Assembly (NCBI GenBank): GCA_003446015.1
Contig: DMBU01000082.1
Span: 44,365 to 69,923, forward strand
Length of the DNA: 25,559 nucleotides
DNA from: Bacteroidales bacterium
GTDB lineage: Bacteria; Bacteroidota; Bacteroidia; Bacteroidales; UBA12077
Reading direction: 5' to 3'
Below are positions 15,635 through 24,970 of this stretch, one piece after another; position 1 is the first letter of the stretch; every line of letters begins with the position of its first letter. Made by a program: the position numbers and the translations under genes. The notes under the pieces are model-generated. The model saw only the letters and a program-made list of their open reading frames with translations. It did no database searches and was not told where the DNA came from.

Positions 15635-16885
15635 ATGGCAGAATTGAAAAAAGTTCCTATTCCAATAGATGAGAAGCTAGCGCATCTCAGTGCATCCGAA
15701 GTACAAAACATATTTGATGCTTATCATTTTACAAACCAAAAAGCAAAAGACATCATTAGTGAATATAAATTGACTGGTGTTCCTTTAGGTGGGTTACGTT
15801 TTATTTTAAAATATAAGGAAAATTCTGACAATTGTTGTCCAATTCATAATACAATTTCCTGGCAAAAAGCGAAGGGTAGAAATGTATGGGGCATTCCTTT
15901 TTGTCCTATTTGCAATATGAAAGTTTGGGAAACTTTACCATTAAACTTTTATAATCGAAAGCCAAAAATCATCAATCCCAAACCAATGAAGAACCTTTAT
16001 GTAAAATCGGAAGTAACTTTACTTGATTTAGAGAAGTATCAAACACTTGATTTTTCGGTAAAAGTCCTTATTGTATGCTGGTTTAACGCTGATAAAAAAA
16101 AGAAATCAAAAAACCTAAGCTTTTACACTTTGGATGTGACCAAGATATTTCCAAACCCAATAATGAAAGCAGCATACAAAGATAAACTTGAAGAAAGTTT
16201 TTTAGTATTGGGAAATAAATATTTTCTTCAGAAAATTAATTTGAGTGAAGAGCTTACAGATTGTTTTGAAAATACGAATTATTTAATTGAGGCTGATTCC
16301 AAAGAGATGTTTAACCTTTGGTGGGATATTGCTTACCATGAGATACTTGAGTACTTGCTTTTCGAACTAAACAAAAAGAATTTAATTGTTCAAATTGATG
16401 AACGAATTGAAGAAGTAATTCACTTTATGATTGGTGGTTTATCTGTTCAACAATGCATGTTTGCAACGTGGGCTGCAATAAAGGATTCTTGTAGTTTAAT
16501 CGCTGAAAAGAATTGGGATTTGGATTATGCTGCATGCGTAATCCCTGAACAATTAAAGAAAAAAGCAATTAGGATAATCGAAGGTAGCTTGAATAAATTT
16601 CCTTTCAATCGCCCATACCCTTGTGCTCAATCTAAGTTTGCAAAATTATTTTATGAGGATATTACATTTCTAGGTGAAGAAGGTTTTACTGAATGTCCAA
16701 ATATTGAATACTTTTATACAGTTGGAAGCCCTAAAGGTCCAATTAAGACAAGTAATAATTCAAAAAATATTCATGTTTCAATAAAGGACGATGATAACAA
16801 GTCGATCGGAGATATATTAAGAGAAAATAAATATTTCAATAATTTCAAATCAGGCACAAAAAATCAGGACTTTTCTTTCGATTGA
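15635..16885 (+). CDS. Unrecognised 416-aa protein with possible HTH and zinc site
   Basis: I do not recognise this family. Residues ~18-48 (SASEVQNIFDAYHFTNQKAK and on) look like a helix-turn-helix. A probable zinc site follows: Cys68-x2-His71 and Cys90-x2-Cys93, around a tryptophan-rich segment ending MKVWETLP. Residues ~235-310 are mainly helical (WWDIAYHEILEYLLFELNKK). The last ~50 residues are polar and Asn/Lys/Asp-rich. There is no membrane segment and no nuclease, ATPase or polymerase motif that I can see. The ATG at 15635 is 33 bases after a terminator hairpin of a structured RNA, and a good terminator follows the stop. The pair is isolated by its own promoter, so protein and RNA are probably functionally linked. 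A role in defence is suggested only by the neighbourhood. Confidence 0.8.
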   Translation: MAELKKVPIPIDEKLAHLSASEVQNIFDAYHFTNQKAKDIISEYKLTGVPLGGLRFILKYKENSDNCCPIHNTISWQKAKGRNVWGIPFCPICNMKVWETLPLNFYNRKPKIINPKPMKNLYVKSEVTLLDLEKYQTLDFSVKVLIVCWFNADKKKKSKNLSFYTLDVTKIFPNPIMKAAYKDKLEESFLVLGNKYFLQKINLSEELTDCFENTNYLIEADSKEMFNLWWDIAYHEILEYLLFELNKKNLIVQIDERIEEVIHFMIGGLSVQQCMFATWAAIKDSCSLIAEKNWDLDYAACVIPEQLKKKAIRIIEGSLNKFPFNRPYPCAQSKFAKLFYEDITFLGEEGFTECPNIEYFYTVGSPKGPIKTSNNSKNIHVSIKDDDNKSIGDILRENKYFNNFKSGTKNQDFSFD

Positions 16886-16922
16886 ATTAAATAGTTATAA
16901 TTATGAAAGAAGATGAAATATT

Positions 16923-16954
16923 AGAGGATATAACAAAACTTTAATCCTCTTTTT
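16923..16954 (+). terminator. Intrinsic terminator after the 416-aa gene
   Basis: agaggat (16923-16929) pairs perfectly with atcctct (16944-16950), followed by TTTT. It lies about 40 bases after the stop and separates the cargo from the convergent tns operon. Confidence 0.7.
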
Positions 16955-17065
16955 GAAATTCTCATTAGTTTCGAATTTTCATGTCGTATTTGAAAACTAA
17001 CAACGAAACTGGATTTTTAATTTATTTTTCGGTAAGTTAAAACGATCATTTATTCGTAATTTAAT

Positions 17066-17102
17066 TTTGAGATGACACCTGTATAAATATTTACATCTCA
17101 AA
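17066..17102. repeat. 9-bp inverted repeat at the end of the tns operon
   Basis: tttgagatg (17066-17074) and catctcaaa (17094-17102) are perfect inverted copies around a 19-base loop, 38 bases beyond the tnsE stop. It is in the right place to be the tns-operon terminator on the minus strand. The following bases (attaaatt) are only moderately U-rich, so it could be a protein-binding site instead. Confidence 0.45.
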
Positions 17103-17139
17103 CACACCTTTTAATCAGTTTAATTGTTCTAAATAATTT

Positions 17140-18726
17140 TCAAACCAAAATTCTAATAATTTTGTTCGAAAGCATTTTAATATAAATATCATTTCTTTTC
17201 TTATCAGACAAGCGCTTCAGCTTTTTTGTTATTTTAGGGTGCCTAATTGTTATAAACTCGCAATACATATTAATATATTCATCTGGCCAAACACCATTTT
17301 TATCACCTGTCATTTTTAATACATTCTCGAAAAAAGCATCCTCATCATGAACACGAAGATTTGCAATCATCAAGGTTGAAATGAACCTATCATCAGAACT
17401 GTCGATTTCAACTATGTAAACACTAGGATTGTGTTGAATTTTTATAATTAATGCTTTTCTTGTACTATCACCTATTTGACTAAACCTAGAATTATTTGAA
17501 AACGGCCTGATTTCATAAGTATAGATTAATTTTAGCGCTCTAGCGATTAAGCCAACAGCTTTTGTAAAAAACACGAGCCCTTCAGGAATTTCCGAATAAT
17601 CAAAGTTGTTAAAACCTTCGTCTCTTATTAAATTTAAAAAAAGACTCTCTGCCTTCCCTTCTTTCTCGTTATTATTAAAACCAACATTTCGATCTTCGAG
17701 TTTAAATTCTGGAAAGGAATTCTTTGAGTTTGGATCTGAAATTGAAGAATTAGCATCGGGCGACAAATTCACTCTCTTGATTTCCATCTTTCTGTCAAAT
17801 TCAAAATTTAGGGGCAAGACTGATATGCTTTCAGAATATTCAGAAGAATCCGTCTCATTCTCATCATTATTTGTGGAATGGCTAGTTGGTAATTTTACAT
17901 CAAAACGGCCCTTCTTTCTTCCTCCATTGGGCTGTTTGTTTTTGTTCTTGTTTTTAAAACTGGCATGAACAAGCTCCAGTTCATCAAATGGAAATTCTAA
18001 TTTCGACTTAATTTCTTCGATGTTGTATATTAATGTAAAATCCTTATATTCTTTCACTCTACAAACTAAGTCAAGTTCGCCGAAACCAATTGAATTAAAA
18101 GAAAAATCACTTTTTGATATGTTTGAATTAGCCTGAACACTTTTCCAATACTCTCTTATGGAATTATTATAGAGAACTAATATATAGCTCCTGATTTTTT
18201 CATTTTTTAAAAGTGGTCTAGGAAAATTATTATTTAATTCAAGGTGAAGAATTCGTTTGTTACCAACTTCTCTAATTTCGCTTTTATCTATAAAGGACTC
18301 CAAAACATCATACTGGAACAAGTAAGGAATTAACATATTATCAAAACATAAAAATGTTCTGAACAACTCATAGCAAAAGAAAACGAATGGCTTTGGGCTC
18401 ACATTATTGATAATATAAAGTTTTGTATCATTCATCACTTCATTCGGAACATCAAATGAATAAAGCCTTTCAGAGAGTTCTTCAATTGAAATGATTTTCC
18501 CGCTACTAAAGTTTGAAAAAACAATTCGATTAGACTCCCCCGAACGTTTTAGAATTGTTCCATCATTGTTTATTCCGGTACCGATAGGCAATCTTGGAAT
18601 CTCAGGCAGCGGGCTTAGTTTTCTTAAAGGCTCCCTTTTATTTTTTAAATCAATATGGTGTATCACTAACTGCCATCCATTACCTGTATTGACACAACTG
18701 GAAACACTAAATATTTCTATTGCCAT
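17140..18726 (-). CDS. tnsE: Tn7-like transposition protein TnsE
   Basis: This 528-residue protein is close to the 538 of Tn7 TnsE and lies at the fifth position of the operon, three bases after tnsD. The family directs insertion into replicating DNA, mainly mobile plasmids and phage, by binding 3'-recessed ends and the sliding clamp, and it activates TnsABC through TnsC. The C-terminal third carries the pattern I associate with TnsE: a hydrophobic strand then EIDSSD at 440-445, a Trp-Pro at 480-481 and a later HPK. The N-terminal part opens with a strand-rich region (GWQLVIHHIDLKN). The middle, from about residue 250 to 345, is polar, Asn/Ser/Lys-rich and probably disordered, as in Tn7. The assignment combines position, length and C-terminal pattern. 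Confidence 0.87.
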   Translation of the reverse strand: MAIEIFSVSSCVNTGNGWQLVIHHIDLKNKREPLRKLSPLPEIPRLPIGTGINNDGTILKRSGESNRIVFSNFSSGKIISIEELSERLYSFDVPNEVMNDTKLYIINNVSPKPFVFFCYELFRTFLCFDNMLIPYLFQYDVLESFIDKSEIREVGNKRILHLELNNNFPRPLLKNEKIRSYILVLYNNSIREYWKSVQANSNISKSDFSFNSIGFGELDLVCRVKEYKDFTLIYNIEEIKSKLEFPFDELELVHASFKNKNKNKQPNGGRKKGRFDVKLPTSHSTNNDENETDSSEYSESISVLPLNFEFDRKMEIKRVNLSPDANSSISDPNSKNSFPEFKLEDRNVGFNNNEKEGKAESLFLNLIRDEGFNNFDYSEIPEGLVFFTKAVGLIARALKLIYTYEIRPFSNNSRFSQIGDSTRKALIIKIQHNPSVYIVEIDSSDDRFISTLMIANLRVHDEDAFFENVLKMTGDKNGVWPDEYINMYCEFITIRHPKITKKLKRLSDKKRNDIYIKMLSNKIIRILV

Positions 18727-18729
18727 ATG

Positions 18730-20544
18730 TTAAGCTGATAACAGATTCTTATCTTTTAATTCTTTACCATTCAATAAATCCTCCACTACTTTTTCAATCT
18801 TAGAAGTCAAATAGTCTTCCCTTATTCTTGCTTCTCTTAGTAAACGCCATCTATTAACATCAATATTATTTTTAATTAGTTTCATTTGAGCACTTTTTAA
18901 TCTTCTTATACGATAATCTTCTTTAGATTCGGTTACCTTTTCTAAGAATGATGCGGTTAAAGGAAGCTTTGAATAGTTTTTTTCAATAATAGCTTGCTTG
19001 CCTATTAGAGATATTAGTAATGTTTTATTTTTCCGCTTGTTGTAACCAGTAATCTTCAGGTAATTAATACTTTCCTTAATCTGAAGAAGAAAATCAGAAT
19101 CTCTTTTTCCCCAATCAATTCTAAGTTTCGGTTGTGGTTTATTAATTGGATACTTTTGTTTCGTTAACCAATTACTATCTCTATGATAAATAAAGCTATA
19201 TAAGGCAGGATTTAACTTCCTTAATTCCGTTATACTCATTTTTGAATTCTGCTTAATTAAATTAAGCCACTGCTTCTTTTTCTCAATCATAGTTATGCTG
19301 ATCTTACTATTTGAGCATTTCTTATCAAGAAAAAGCTTTATTGTTTTGGAATCACAGTTTAAAATTTGAGCTGTTTTTCTAATTGAAATTCCTTTTGATA
19401 TACATAAATTGAGCTTTTCCTCCCACAAGTTACCATAAATCTTAACTCTCCTAAAAGTTACTCCCTTATTTTCCAGATAACTTTCTGTGTAGCCATAACC
19501 ACATGAGCACTCAATATACTTAATTTCTCTATTAGTCTTTTTATCAATTGAGCTCTTATATTTACTTATTACTTTCTTATTATAATGTTCACATACAGGA
19601 TTCAAACATGGCCATTTTTTTGATTTAACTTTTGTAGTAACAGACTTATTATTAAAAGACAAAACAAAATTTTCAATTAGAATATGTCTTATGGGATCAA
19701 ACGATTTTCTATGTTTACGTACAATTGATTTGAGCCAACAACTTGGATCATTTATATCAACTTGGCTTTTAAAAGTTAATAATACTTGTGGGCTAAAATG
19801 ATTTTCAAATGCTTCATATAAGCTCGCTAAATCTATACTTTTTTGGTTTTTAAGAAAACCCAATTCCTTAATTTTCCTATTATATAAATATGCTTGATTA
19901 TTAAAAATATGCGCAGTCTCAAGTTTCAAAAGATTACAAGCTCTTTGTGAAATTTCTTTTACTAATTTATTATCATTAATACTGGCTTCTAATTTAGGAT
20001 AGTTTTCAATAACACTTGGCGGTATAAAGTAGTGCTTATTCAAGAAATTAACTCCTATATAAAGTTTCTCCAAAAATACATTGTGCTTCAAGCAAATTGG
20101 TACTGAAGGTATTTGGTGTGCCCTCCTAAAGTAGCTTTCACCAAGAGATTTAATATCCTCATTATAACACTTTCTGCAGAATCGCGGTAATTGTAAGGGC
20201 GAAAATACTCCTGCATTAATACCAACTCTTGTATGAATATTTCCAGACTTATTATTCATTGAATCTAAGATTCTTGTTTTCTTCTTTGAATCAATAAAAC
20301 GTGAATAGTACGGGAAAAGGGTATGATTATTTATTATATATTCCTCACTAAATCCTCCATTTTTTATATTACAACAGAAATCTTTAAGGCCGCTTGGAAA
20401 ATCTAAAGTAGCACTAATTGTATCACTTAAAAAAAGAGCTTTTAGTATTTTTTTATGGCCACCAACTCTGTAATATTCAAAATATCTTGCTACAACACTA
20501 TAAAAAATTTCGTCATCATATGGTTTAGGGAAATTTACTATCAT
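18730..20544 (-). CDS. tnsD: Tn7-like target selector TnsD (TniQ family)
   Basis: This 604-residue protein selects a specific chromosomal attachment site and recruits TnsC. The TniQ domain is N-terminal, beginning FPKPYDDEIFYSVVARY. Its zinc site is Cys123-x2-Cys126 with Cys151-x2-His154, the CCCH arrangement and spacing of Tn7 TnsD. A second cysteine cluster (CLNPVCEHY and later ECSCGYGY, about residues 310-350) may be another zinc ribbon. The C-terminal half has two HTH-like stretches (ISIRKTAQILNCDSKTIKLF and SITELRKLNPALYSFIYHRD), typical of TnsD DNA-binding regions. It is roughly 100 residues longer than Tn7 TnsD. It overlaps tnsC by four bases. The target, glmS or other, is outside the window. 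Confidence 0.92.
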   Translation of the reverse strand: MIVNFPKPYDDEIFYSVVARYFEYYRVGGHKKILKALFLSDTISATLDFPSGLKDFCCNIKNGGFSEEYIINNHTLFPYYSRFIDSKKKTRILDSMNNKSGNIHTRVGINAGVFSPLQLPRFCRKCYNEDIKSLGESYFRRAHQIPSVPICLKHNVFLEKLYIGVNFLNKHYFIPPSVIENYPKLEASINDNKLVKEISQRACNLLKLETAHIFNNQAYLYNRKIKELGFLKNQKSIDLASLYEAFENHFSPQVLLTFKSQVDINDPSCWLKSIVRKHRKSFDPIRHILIENFVLSFNNKSVTTKVKSKKWPCLNPVCEHYNKKVISKYKSSIDKKTNREIKYIECSCGYGYTESYLENKGVTFRRVKIYGNLWEEKLNLCISKGISIRKTAQILNCDSKTIKLFLDKKCSNSKISITMIEKKKQWLNLIKQNSKMSITELRKLNPALYSFIYHRDSNWLTKQKYPINKPQPKLRIDWGKRDSDFLLQIKESINYLKITGYNKRKNKTLLISLIGKQAIIEKNYSKLPLTASFLEKVTESKEDYRIRRLKSAQMKLIKNNIDVNRWRLLREARIREDYLTSKIEKVVEDLLNGKELKDKNLLSA

Positions 20545-22094
20545 GATATTTCCTCCAGAAAATATTCACTTACATTCAATAGTGAATCATTTTCAAGCAA
20601 TTTTTCGTGTAAATTATCCAAATCATTATCATAACACTTACGTAAATCTCCTTCTGTATAATTTGTGATCAATTTAGGTGCTTTCTTTTTTGCTTTTGAA
20701 GTATCATCAGTATTGCTTTTCTTATACTCCAACATTATATCTAAAGCAATCCTTTGATTATCATAATCTGGATTATTTTGCAATAAATAGCCTAGCTTTG
20801 AGGTATAGAAATTAATAGGTATAGAAAAATCTTCAAGAATCTTTTTAATTGTTAAAGCCCGATAATCCTTGCTCTCATTAATTTCAATTTCTTCCTCTGG
20901 GAAATATAAATCTGGATAGTTCGACAAATCCCTTTTTCGCTTACTTCTTATAGCTTCCATTGCATCTTTCTCTAACCATAATTTTTCCTTTATGGTTTTT
21001 TCTACTATTTCCCTCGATAGTTTCTTTAAATCACTAAATAGCACTCTTTTTTGTGCTTCAATAAAAATACGAATGGCTCTATCAATTATTCCTTGGCTAT
21101 GATAGTAAAATAATGAAGCCCAGTCCTCATCATATGCAATGGCTTCTTCTGTATACTGGTATTTAAAAAGCATCTCCATAATAAACTTCCATTCATCATT
21201 AAACGGTATTTTATTCCACTTCTCAGCTCCTTCTCCTGACCACCTTCGAGGCAAACGATGACTTTTTCCAAACAAATTAATACTTTCAGGAGTGCCTACT
21301 ATGAAAATTGGAACTTGCAGTGTGTTATTAAGATTGACAAAAAAGTTAAGCATAATGTCCGCGCTATTAGACCGCACATTGGTTAAGTGTTGTATTTCAT
21401 CTACTATTATCATACCTATTTGGTGCGATATAGTAAGCTTTGCCATTGCTAAAACCATATTGTCTACCGTTTCCCTTTTTTTGCCATAAATCGTTTGATA
21501 ACTAGTGCTTAATAATGCATCAAGTTTTCCAAAAAAGTTTAAGCATAGATCTTTCAAAGAGGAATCTTTAGGACATTCAATTTTTATGAAGGGAATTTGG
21601 ACAAAGGGATCTAGTTCTGGCAGGTTATGTGATATACCTCCCGGGTACAATGACAATATTTTATTGATTATTGTTGTTTTACCTATGCCCGAAATACCTA
21701 ATAGACAACTACTTAAAGATGCTGTAGATTCTGAAACTATTGCGCTAGCTGTATGAAGATTTCGATAACTACTCTTTAATTTTAAATTAACCTCCTTTTT
21801 AATCGGTTTTCTTAAATGGTAACCTGAAGTAAGGCTATTATAAATTGTTCGGTACAAACTATAATGTTTTTCACTCGGAACAAAAAAATTATGTTTAAGA
21901 AGAGTGAGGAATTCATCCCTTTGATTAATTGTGTACTTTAAAGCTTCGGTCCTCGAAATAGGTTTAGTGCTAGTAAGTAGTGAAAAAAAATCCTTAAATT
22001 CTAATAATGGATTTAAACACTCAATGAGCGGGTTTCCTTTGTAAAAAGGATTTAAAGAATCTTCGTATTCAGCTTTATATACACTGCTATTCAT
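20541..22094 (-). CDS. tnsC: Transposition regulator ATPase TnsC
   Basis: This 517-residue AAA+ ATPase links target selectors (TnsD, TnsE) to the TnsAB transposase and gives target immunity. Walker A is GISGIGKTT at 133-141, and Walker B is MIIVDEIQHL, with Asp232 and Glu233. A sensor-like VGTPESINLF follows, then PRRWSGEGAEKW, which probably holds the arginine finger. N-terminal (about 130) and C-terminal (about 170) extensions flank the ATPase core, as in Tn7 TnsC (555 residues), where they contact TnsD and TnsA. It overlaps tnsB by eight bases and tnsD by four, consistent with one polycistronic message. All catalytic residues are present. Confidence 0.94.
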   Translation of the reverse strand: MNSSVYKAEYEDSLNPFYKGNPLIECLNPLLEFKDFFSLLTSTKPISRTEALKYTINQRDEFLTLLKHNFFVPSEKHYSLYRTIYNSLTSGYHLRKPIKKEVNLKLKSSYRNLHTASAIVSESTASLSSCLLGISGIGKTTIINKILSLYPGGISHNLPELDPFVQIPFIKIECPKDSSLKDLCLNFFGKLDALLSTSYQTIYGKKRETVDNMVLAMAKLTISHQIGMIIVDEIQHLTNVRSNSADIMLNFFVNLNNTLQVPIFIVGTPESINLFGKSHRLPRRWSGEGAEKWNKIPFNDEWKFIMEMLFKYQYTEEAIAYDEDWASLFYYHSQGIIDRAIRIFIEAQKRVLFSDLKKLSREIVEKTIKEKLWLEKDAMEAIRSKRKRDLSNYPDLYFPEEEIEINESKDYRALTIKKILEDFSIPINFYTSKLGYLLQNNPDYDNQRIALDIMLEYKKSNTDDTSKAKKKAPKLITNYTEGDLRKCYDNDLDNLHEKLLENDSLLNVSEYFLEEIS

Positions 22095-24186
22095 CGTCCA
22101 TGAGTTTTCTGAAAAAATTTAAATGCTCATTATTTGACAAGTCTTTATTCTCTGACTTCATGTGAATGATTTTTACCTCTTTGGCTGTATTATCCCTTAT
22201 AATTTGTTCCTGCCTATTGAGCTCTTTTTCTTTGGTTTTGTTTTCTCTGATATTTTTAGGCTTTATTGATGCACTTTTTTTCTTTTTCCTTTTCGTTTCG
22301 GCTTCCTTAAAAATATTTTCAGCAAAATCCAAAGACTCTATACTTTCCGATATGCTGTGCAAGCTATCCTTATATATTTTTGCTCTATTTATTTCATTTA
22401 TTGCACTAATTTCCCACATATTAGCATTAATATATAACGGACTTCTAGACTTACTAACAAAACATTCTATTAAATCAGAATCATAGTGTAGATAAATTTT
22501 TTCTAGGTTAAAAGGGTCAAAACTCACTTCAACAGAAAGTTTTTTATCTTGAAGCAATAACTGCCTATTAATTATCCCTTTGCGGAGTGTAGAGATGTTG
22601 TATAAACCATGTTTAAAAAGAATCCCATCTTTACTAAGTTTAGCTTTCTCTTTAGGTAATAGCTTTTGCTTTAGATTTAAAATATTATTTGATCTTAATT
22701 TACCAGATCTATTTTGAATTCCCCAATTCCATAATTGTATGGGAATAGGGCTTACCCCGTCTATTATCATGTCCCGCTCTAATGGGTAGGATTCTAGAAC
22801 TTTAGAATTATTATAGCTTAACACCTCTTTGATAATTATGGCGTAGTACTCTTTTAATGTTAATAAAGCATCTTTTCTTGCATTTCTAACTCCCCTTTGC
22901 TTATGATTCAAAGATTTAAAGCCTCTTTTATCTTTAAGTCCTTTAATTTTTGTATGTATTACTTTAAAATGATTTTCAACAACACCTTTTAGATCAGCTC
23001 TGTAAGCTGCTGTATTCTCTATCGTAATTCCTAGATCTCTTATGATATTATTAGACTGATGACCTAATAACTCAGCTCGATCAGCCACAATAGCATCAGG
23101 AAGGTAATGGCATGGCCATTGTTCGTCTGAAATTTCAAAATCTTCAATTTCATTCAGTCTTTCCTCTTTACACAGTTGAGATTTACTTATCATGGTATTG
23201 TACAATGCCCTTGCACCTATGGAATATGAGGGTTCTTCTAATGTTATTAGAACCCCAACAATCATTCTAGAAAAAACATCAGAAACAAAATATAGGGTAG
23301 GACCTCCAATAGGTATTTGCCTGTCAATAGCACTAACCAGTTCTATATCTGCTTTTGTTGAATCAATTTGAAATAAAGAGCCCGGCCCAATAGTATTAAT
23401 TACAGATGATTCAGTCGTTATTCGAAAATCCTTATTGAAAATTTTTGAACCTTTTTTCCCTATAATTCTTTCTTGAACTTCAAAAGACTTCTCTCCCCAA
23501 TATCTAAATTGTGCCTTGGTTGGAACCTTAGTGAAATCATTTTTTTTAACTTGGGATGGATACTTTACCATTAAATAATTTAAATACGCTGTATGTAACG
23601 AAGCTTGTTCAACTTGGAGATAAAACTTCTTATACGACTGTTCAATTTGTTTTGCAAGGTTGGCATCTATATTTATATTATTTTTAGAGTATTTACTCGG
23701 CCTTCCTCTTTTTGCATTAAGTACATTTCTTGTTTTTCCTCTACCTCCAGAATTTATCAAATCTGGTAGAAGACCCAACTTAGATTTTCCTCTTTTCCAA
23801 TACTTAAGAACAATCCTTTCGGTTGTTTGCCTGGACAGTTGATGTTCATTGGCAAGTTCTCTACACTTTTCATGAAAATAATAATCAATAAAAATAAGAG
23901 GTTCATCTTGGTTAAGAAATTCTACTACCTCCCAATGTTTATTCCACTTTGCTACACTTTTTTCACTATAATCGTCTGGGTCCCTATATTCTTCTCCAGT
24001 TTCAATCAATTTAATTATCCTATCTGACTTAAGGTTCTCAAATTTTTCAATACTAATTTGTTCTGGCAACTTGTTTTCATCGTTTATATCAATCCAAAAA
24101 ATTTCTTCTAACCCCTGAGAATGATATAGGATTCTTAAAAAAGTGCTTTTATGCTGCCAAATCTGATTTACTAACGTCTTTTGCAT
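22087..24186 (-). CDS. tnsB: Transposase TnsB (DD(35)E)
   Basis: This 699-residue transposase binds the transposon ends and carries out 3'-end cleavage and strand transfer, together with TnsA. The RNase H-fold catalytic triad is Asp275 (LFQIDSTKAD), Asp369 (AIVADRAELL) and Glu404 (LKGVVENHF). The D-to-E spacing of 35 is the same as in Tn7 TnsB. Before it lie HTH-type DNA-binding segments (ELANEHQLSRQTTERIVLKY near 110-130). After it come a beta-barrel region and a lysine/glutamate-rich C-terminal tail that should contact TnsC. The start overlaps tnsA by 38 bases; no other Met is available until beyond residue 200, so this start is favoured. Its binding sites are the repeats at both ends. Confidence 0.95.
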   Translation of the reverse strand: MQKTLVNQIWQHKSTFLRILYHSQGLEEIFWIDINDENKLPEQISIEKFENLKSDRIIKLIETGEEYRDPDDYSEKSVAKWNKHWEVVEFLNQDEPLIFIDYYFHEKCRELANEHQLSRQTTERIVLKYWKRGKSKLGLLPDLINSGGRGKTRNVLNAKRGRPSKYSKNNINIDANLAKQIEQSYKKFYLQVEQASLHTAYLNYLMVKYPSQVKKNDFTKVPTKAQFRYWGEKSFEVQERIIGKKGSKIFNKDFRITTESSVINTIGPGSLFQIDSTKADIELVSAIDRQIPIGGPTLYFVSDVFSRMIVGVLITLEEPSYSIGARALYNTMISKSQLCKEERLNEIEDFEISDEQWPCHYLPDAIVADRAELLGHQSNNIIRDLGITIENTAAYRADLKGVVENHFKVIHTKIKGLKDKRGFKSLNHKQRGVRNARKDALLTLKEYYAIIIKEVLSYNNSKVLESYPLERDMIIDGVSPIPIQLWNWGIQNRSGKLRSNNILNLKQKLLPKEKAKLSKDGILFKHGLYNISTLRKGIINRQLLLQDKKLSVEVSFDPFNLEKIYLHYDSDLIECFVSKSRSPLYINANMWEISAINEINRAKIYKDSLHSISESIESLDFAENIFKEAETKRKKKKSASIKPKNIRENKTKEKELNRQEQIIRDNTAKEVKIIHMKSENKDLSNNEHLNFFRKLMDDE

Positions 24187-24970
24187 TTGTTATTTTAAAG
24201 TTTAAATCTTTCATTTTTCTTTTACTAGAAGTAAGGGGCTCTGTTAAATCTAATGTGATCAGACCTTTGGCAATAAGAACTTTGATAAACCTTAGGGTAG
24301 AACCTACTGTAATATTTAATTCAAAATCAATAATATCTGAGAATTTTGGGAGAGATAGATCAGAATAGTCTTTGTAAGACTTTAATACATGAAGAAATAT
24401 TTTTTGGATCCCTTCTTCTGAATTTCCATCTGCTATAAACCCTCTCAAAGCGTTATGTATATCCTTATAATTCAACAATAAGTCTTTGCTTGGCATTTCC
24501 TTTTCAGTGACAATTTTCCATTGCACACCTTTTTTATTCCAGTATCTCCTCTCTATTTCAAAAAGCTCTAATTGACGTTCACTCAAATCCTTACGATACT
24601 TTATTGTTAATACGACTTCTCGCCCATCAGTATAAGTAAGAAAATAATCAGACGTAAGAACGTGGTTATCATCATTTGTATTAGACGGATATCTTATTCC
24701 TGCTTCCCCAGCAATCTCTTTTGCAAGTTCAATATCTGATAATGGAAACTGCTCCCTTATATCTTCAATACCATTATCCAAGTCAAAAATATAAAATAAT
24801 GAAGCTTCAAAATTTGAAAGAAAGTGATGCTCTCTACCACTTTTTAGCCCAAGTACTCTTGTACTATTTCCGCTTCCAGAAAATTCTCCTACTTTAATCC
24901 AAGGAATATAGTTTTTACCTCTTCCTTCTCCTCTTTTTTGCTTTAGCTTAGTTTTATAGGATGTTACCAT
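24149..24970 (-). CDS. tnsA: Transposon endonuclease TnsA
   Basis: This 273-residue protein matches the length of Tn7 TnsA. It makes the 5'-strand cuts at the transposon ends, so that with TnsB the element moves by cut-and-paste. The N-terminal restriction-endonuclease-like domain shows Glu55 (SNFEASLFY), Asp108 (LTSDYFLTY) and Lys124 (VLTIKYRKDL). In Tn7 these are Glu63, Asp114 and Lys132. The Tn7 Gln130 position, commonly Glu in relatives, reads Thr122 here, which is unusual. The C-terminal winged-helix region (LPKFSDIIDFELNITVGSTL and on) binds TnsC in the family. It is the first gene of the operon, 590 bases from the right end. Confidence 0.94.
   Translation of the reverse strand: MVTSYKTKLKQKRGEGRGKNYIPWIKVGEFSGSGNSTRVLGLKSGREHHFLSNFEASLFYIFDLDNGIEDIREQFPLSDIELAKEIAGEAGIRYPSNTNDDNHVLTSDYFLTYTDGREVVLTIKYRKDLSERQLELFEIERRYWNKKGVQWKIVTEKEMPSKDLLLNYKDIHNALRGFIADGNSEEGIQKIFLHVLKSYKDYSDLSLPKFSDIIDFELNITVGSTLRFIKVLIAKGLITLDLTEPLTSSKRKMKDLNFKITNAKDVSKSDLAA

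Noticed and set aside
16903..16944. 13-codon ORF (MKEDEILEDITKL) after the 416-aa gene
   Set aside because: It overlaps the terminator hairpin and is too short to support; probably chance.
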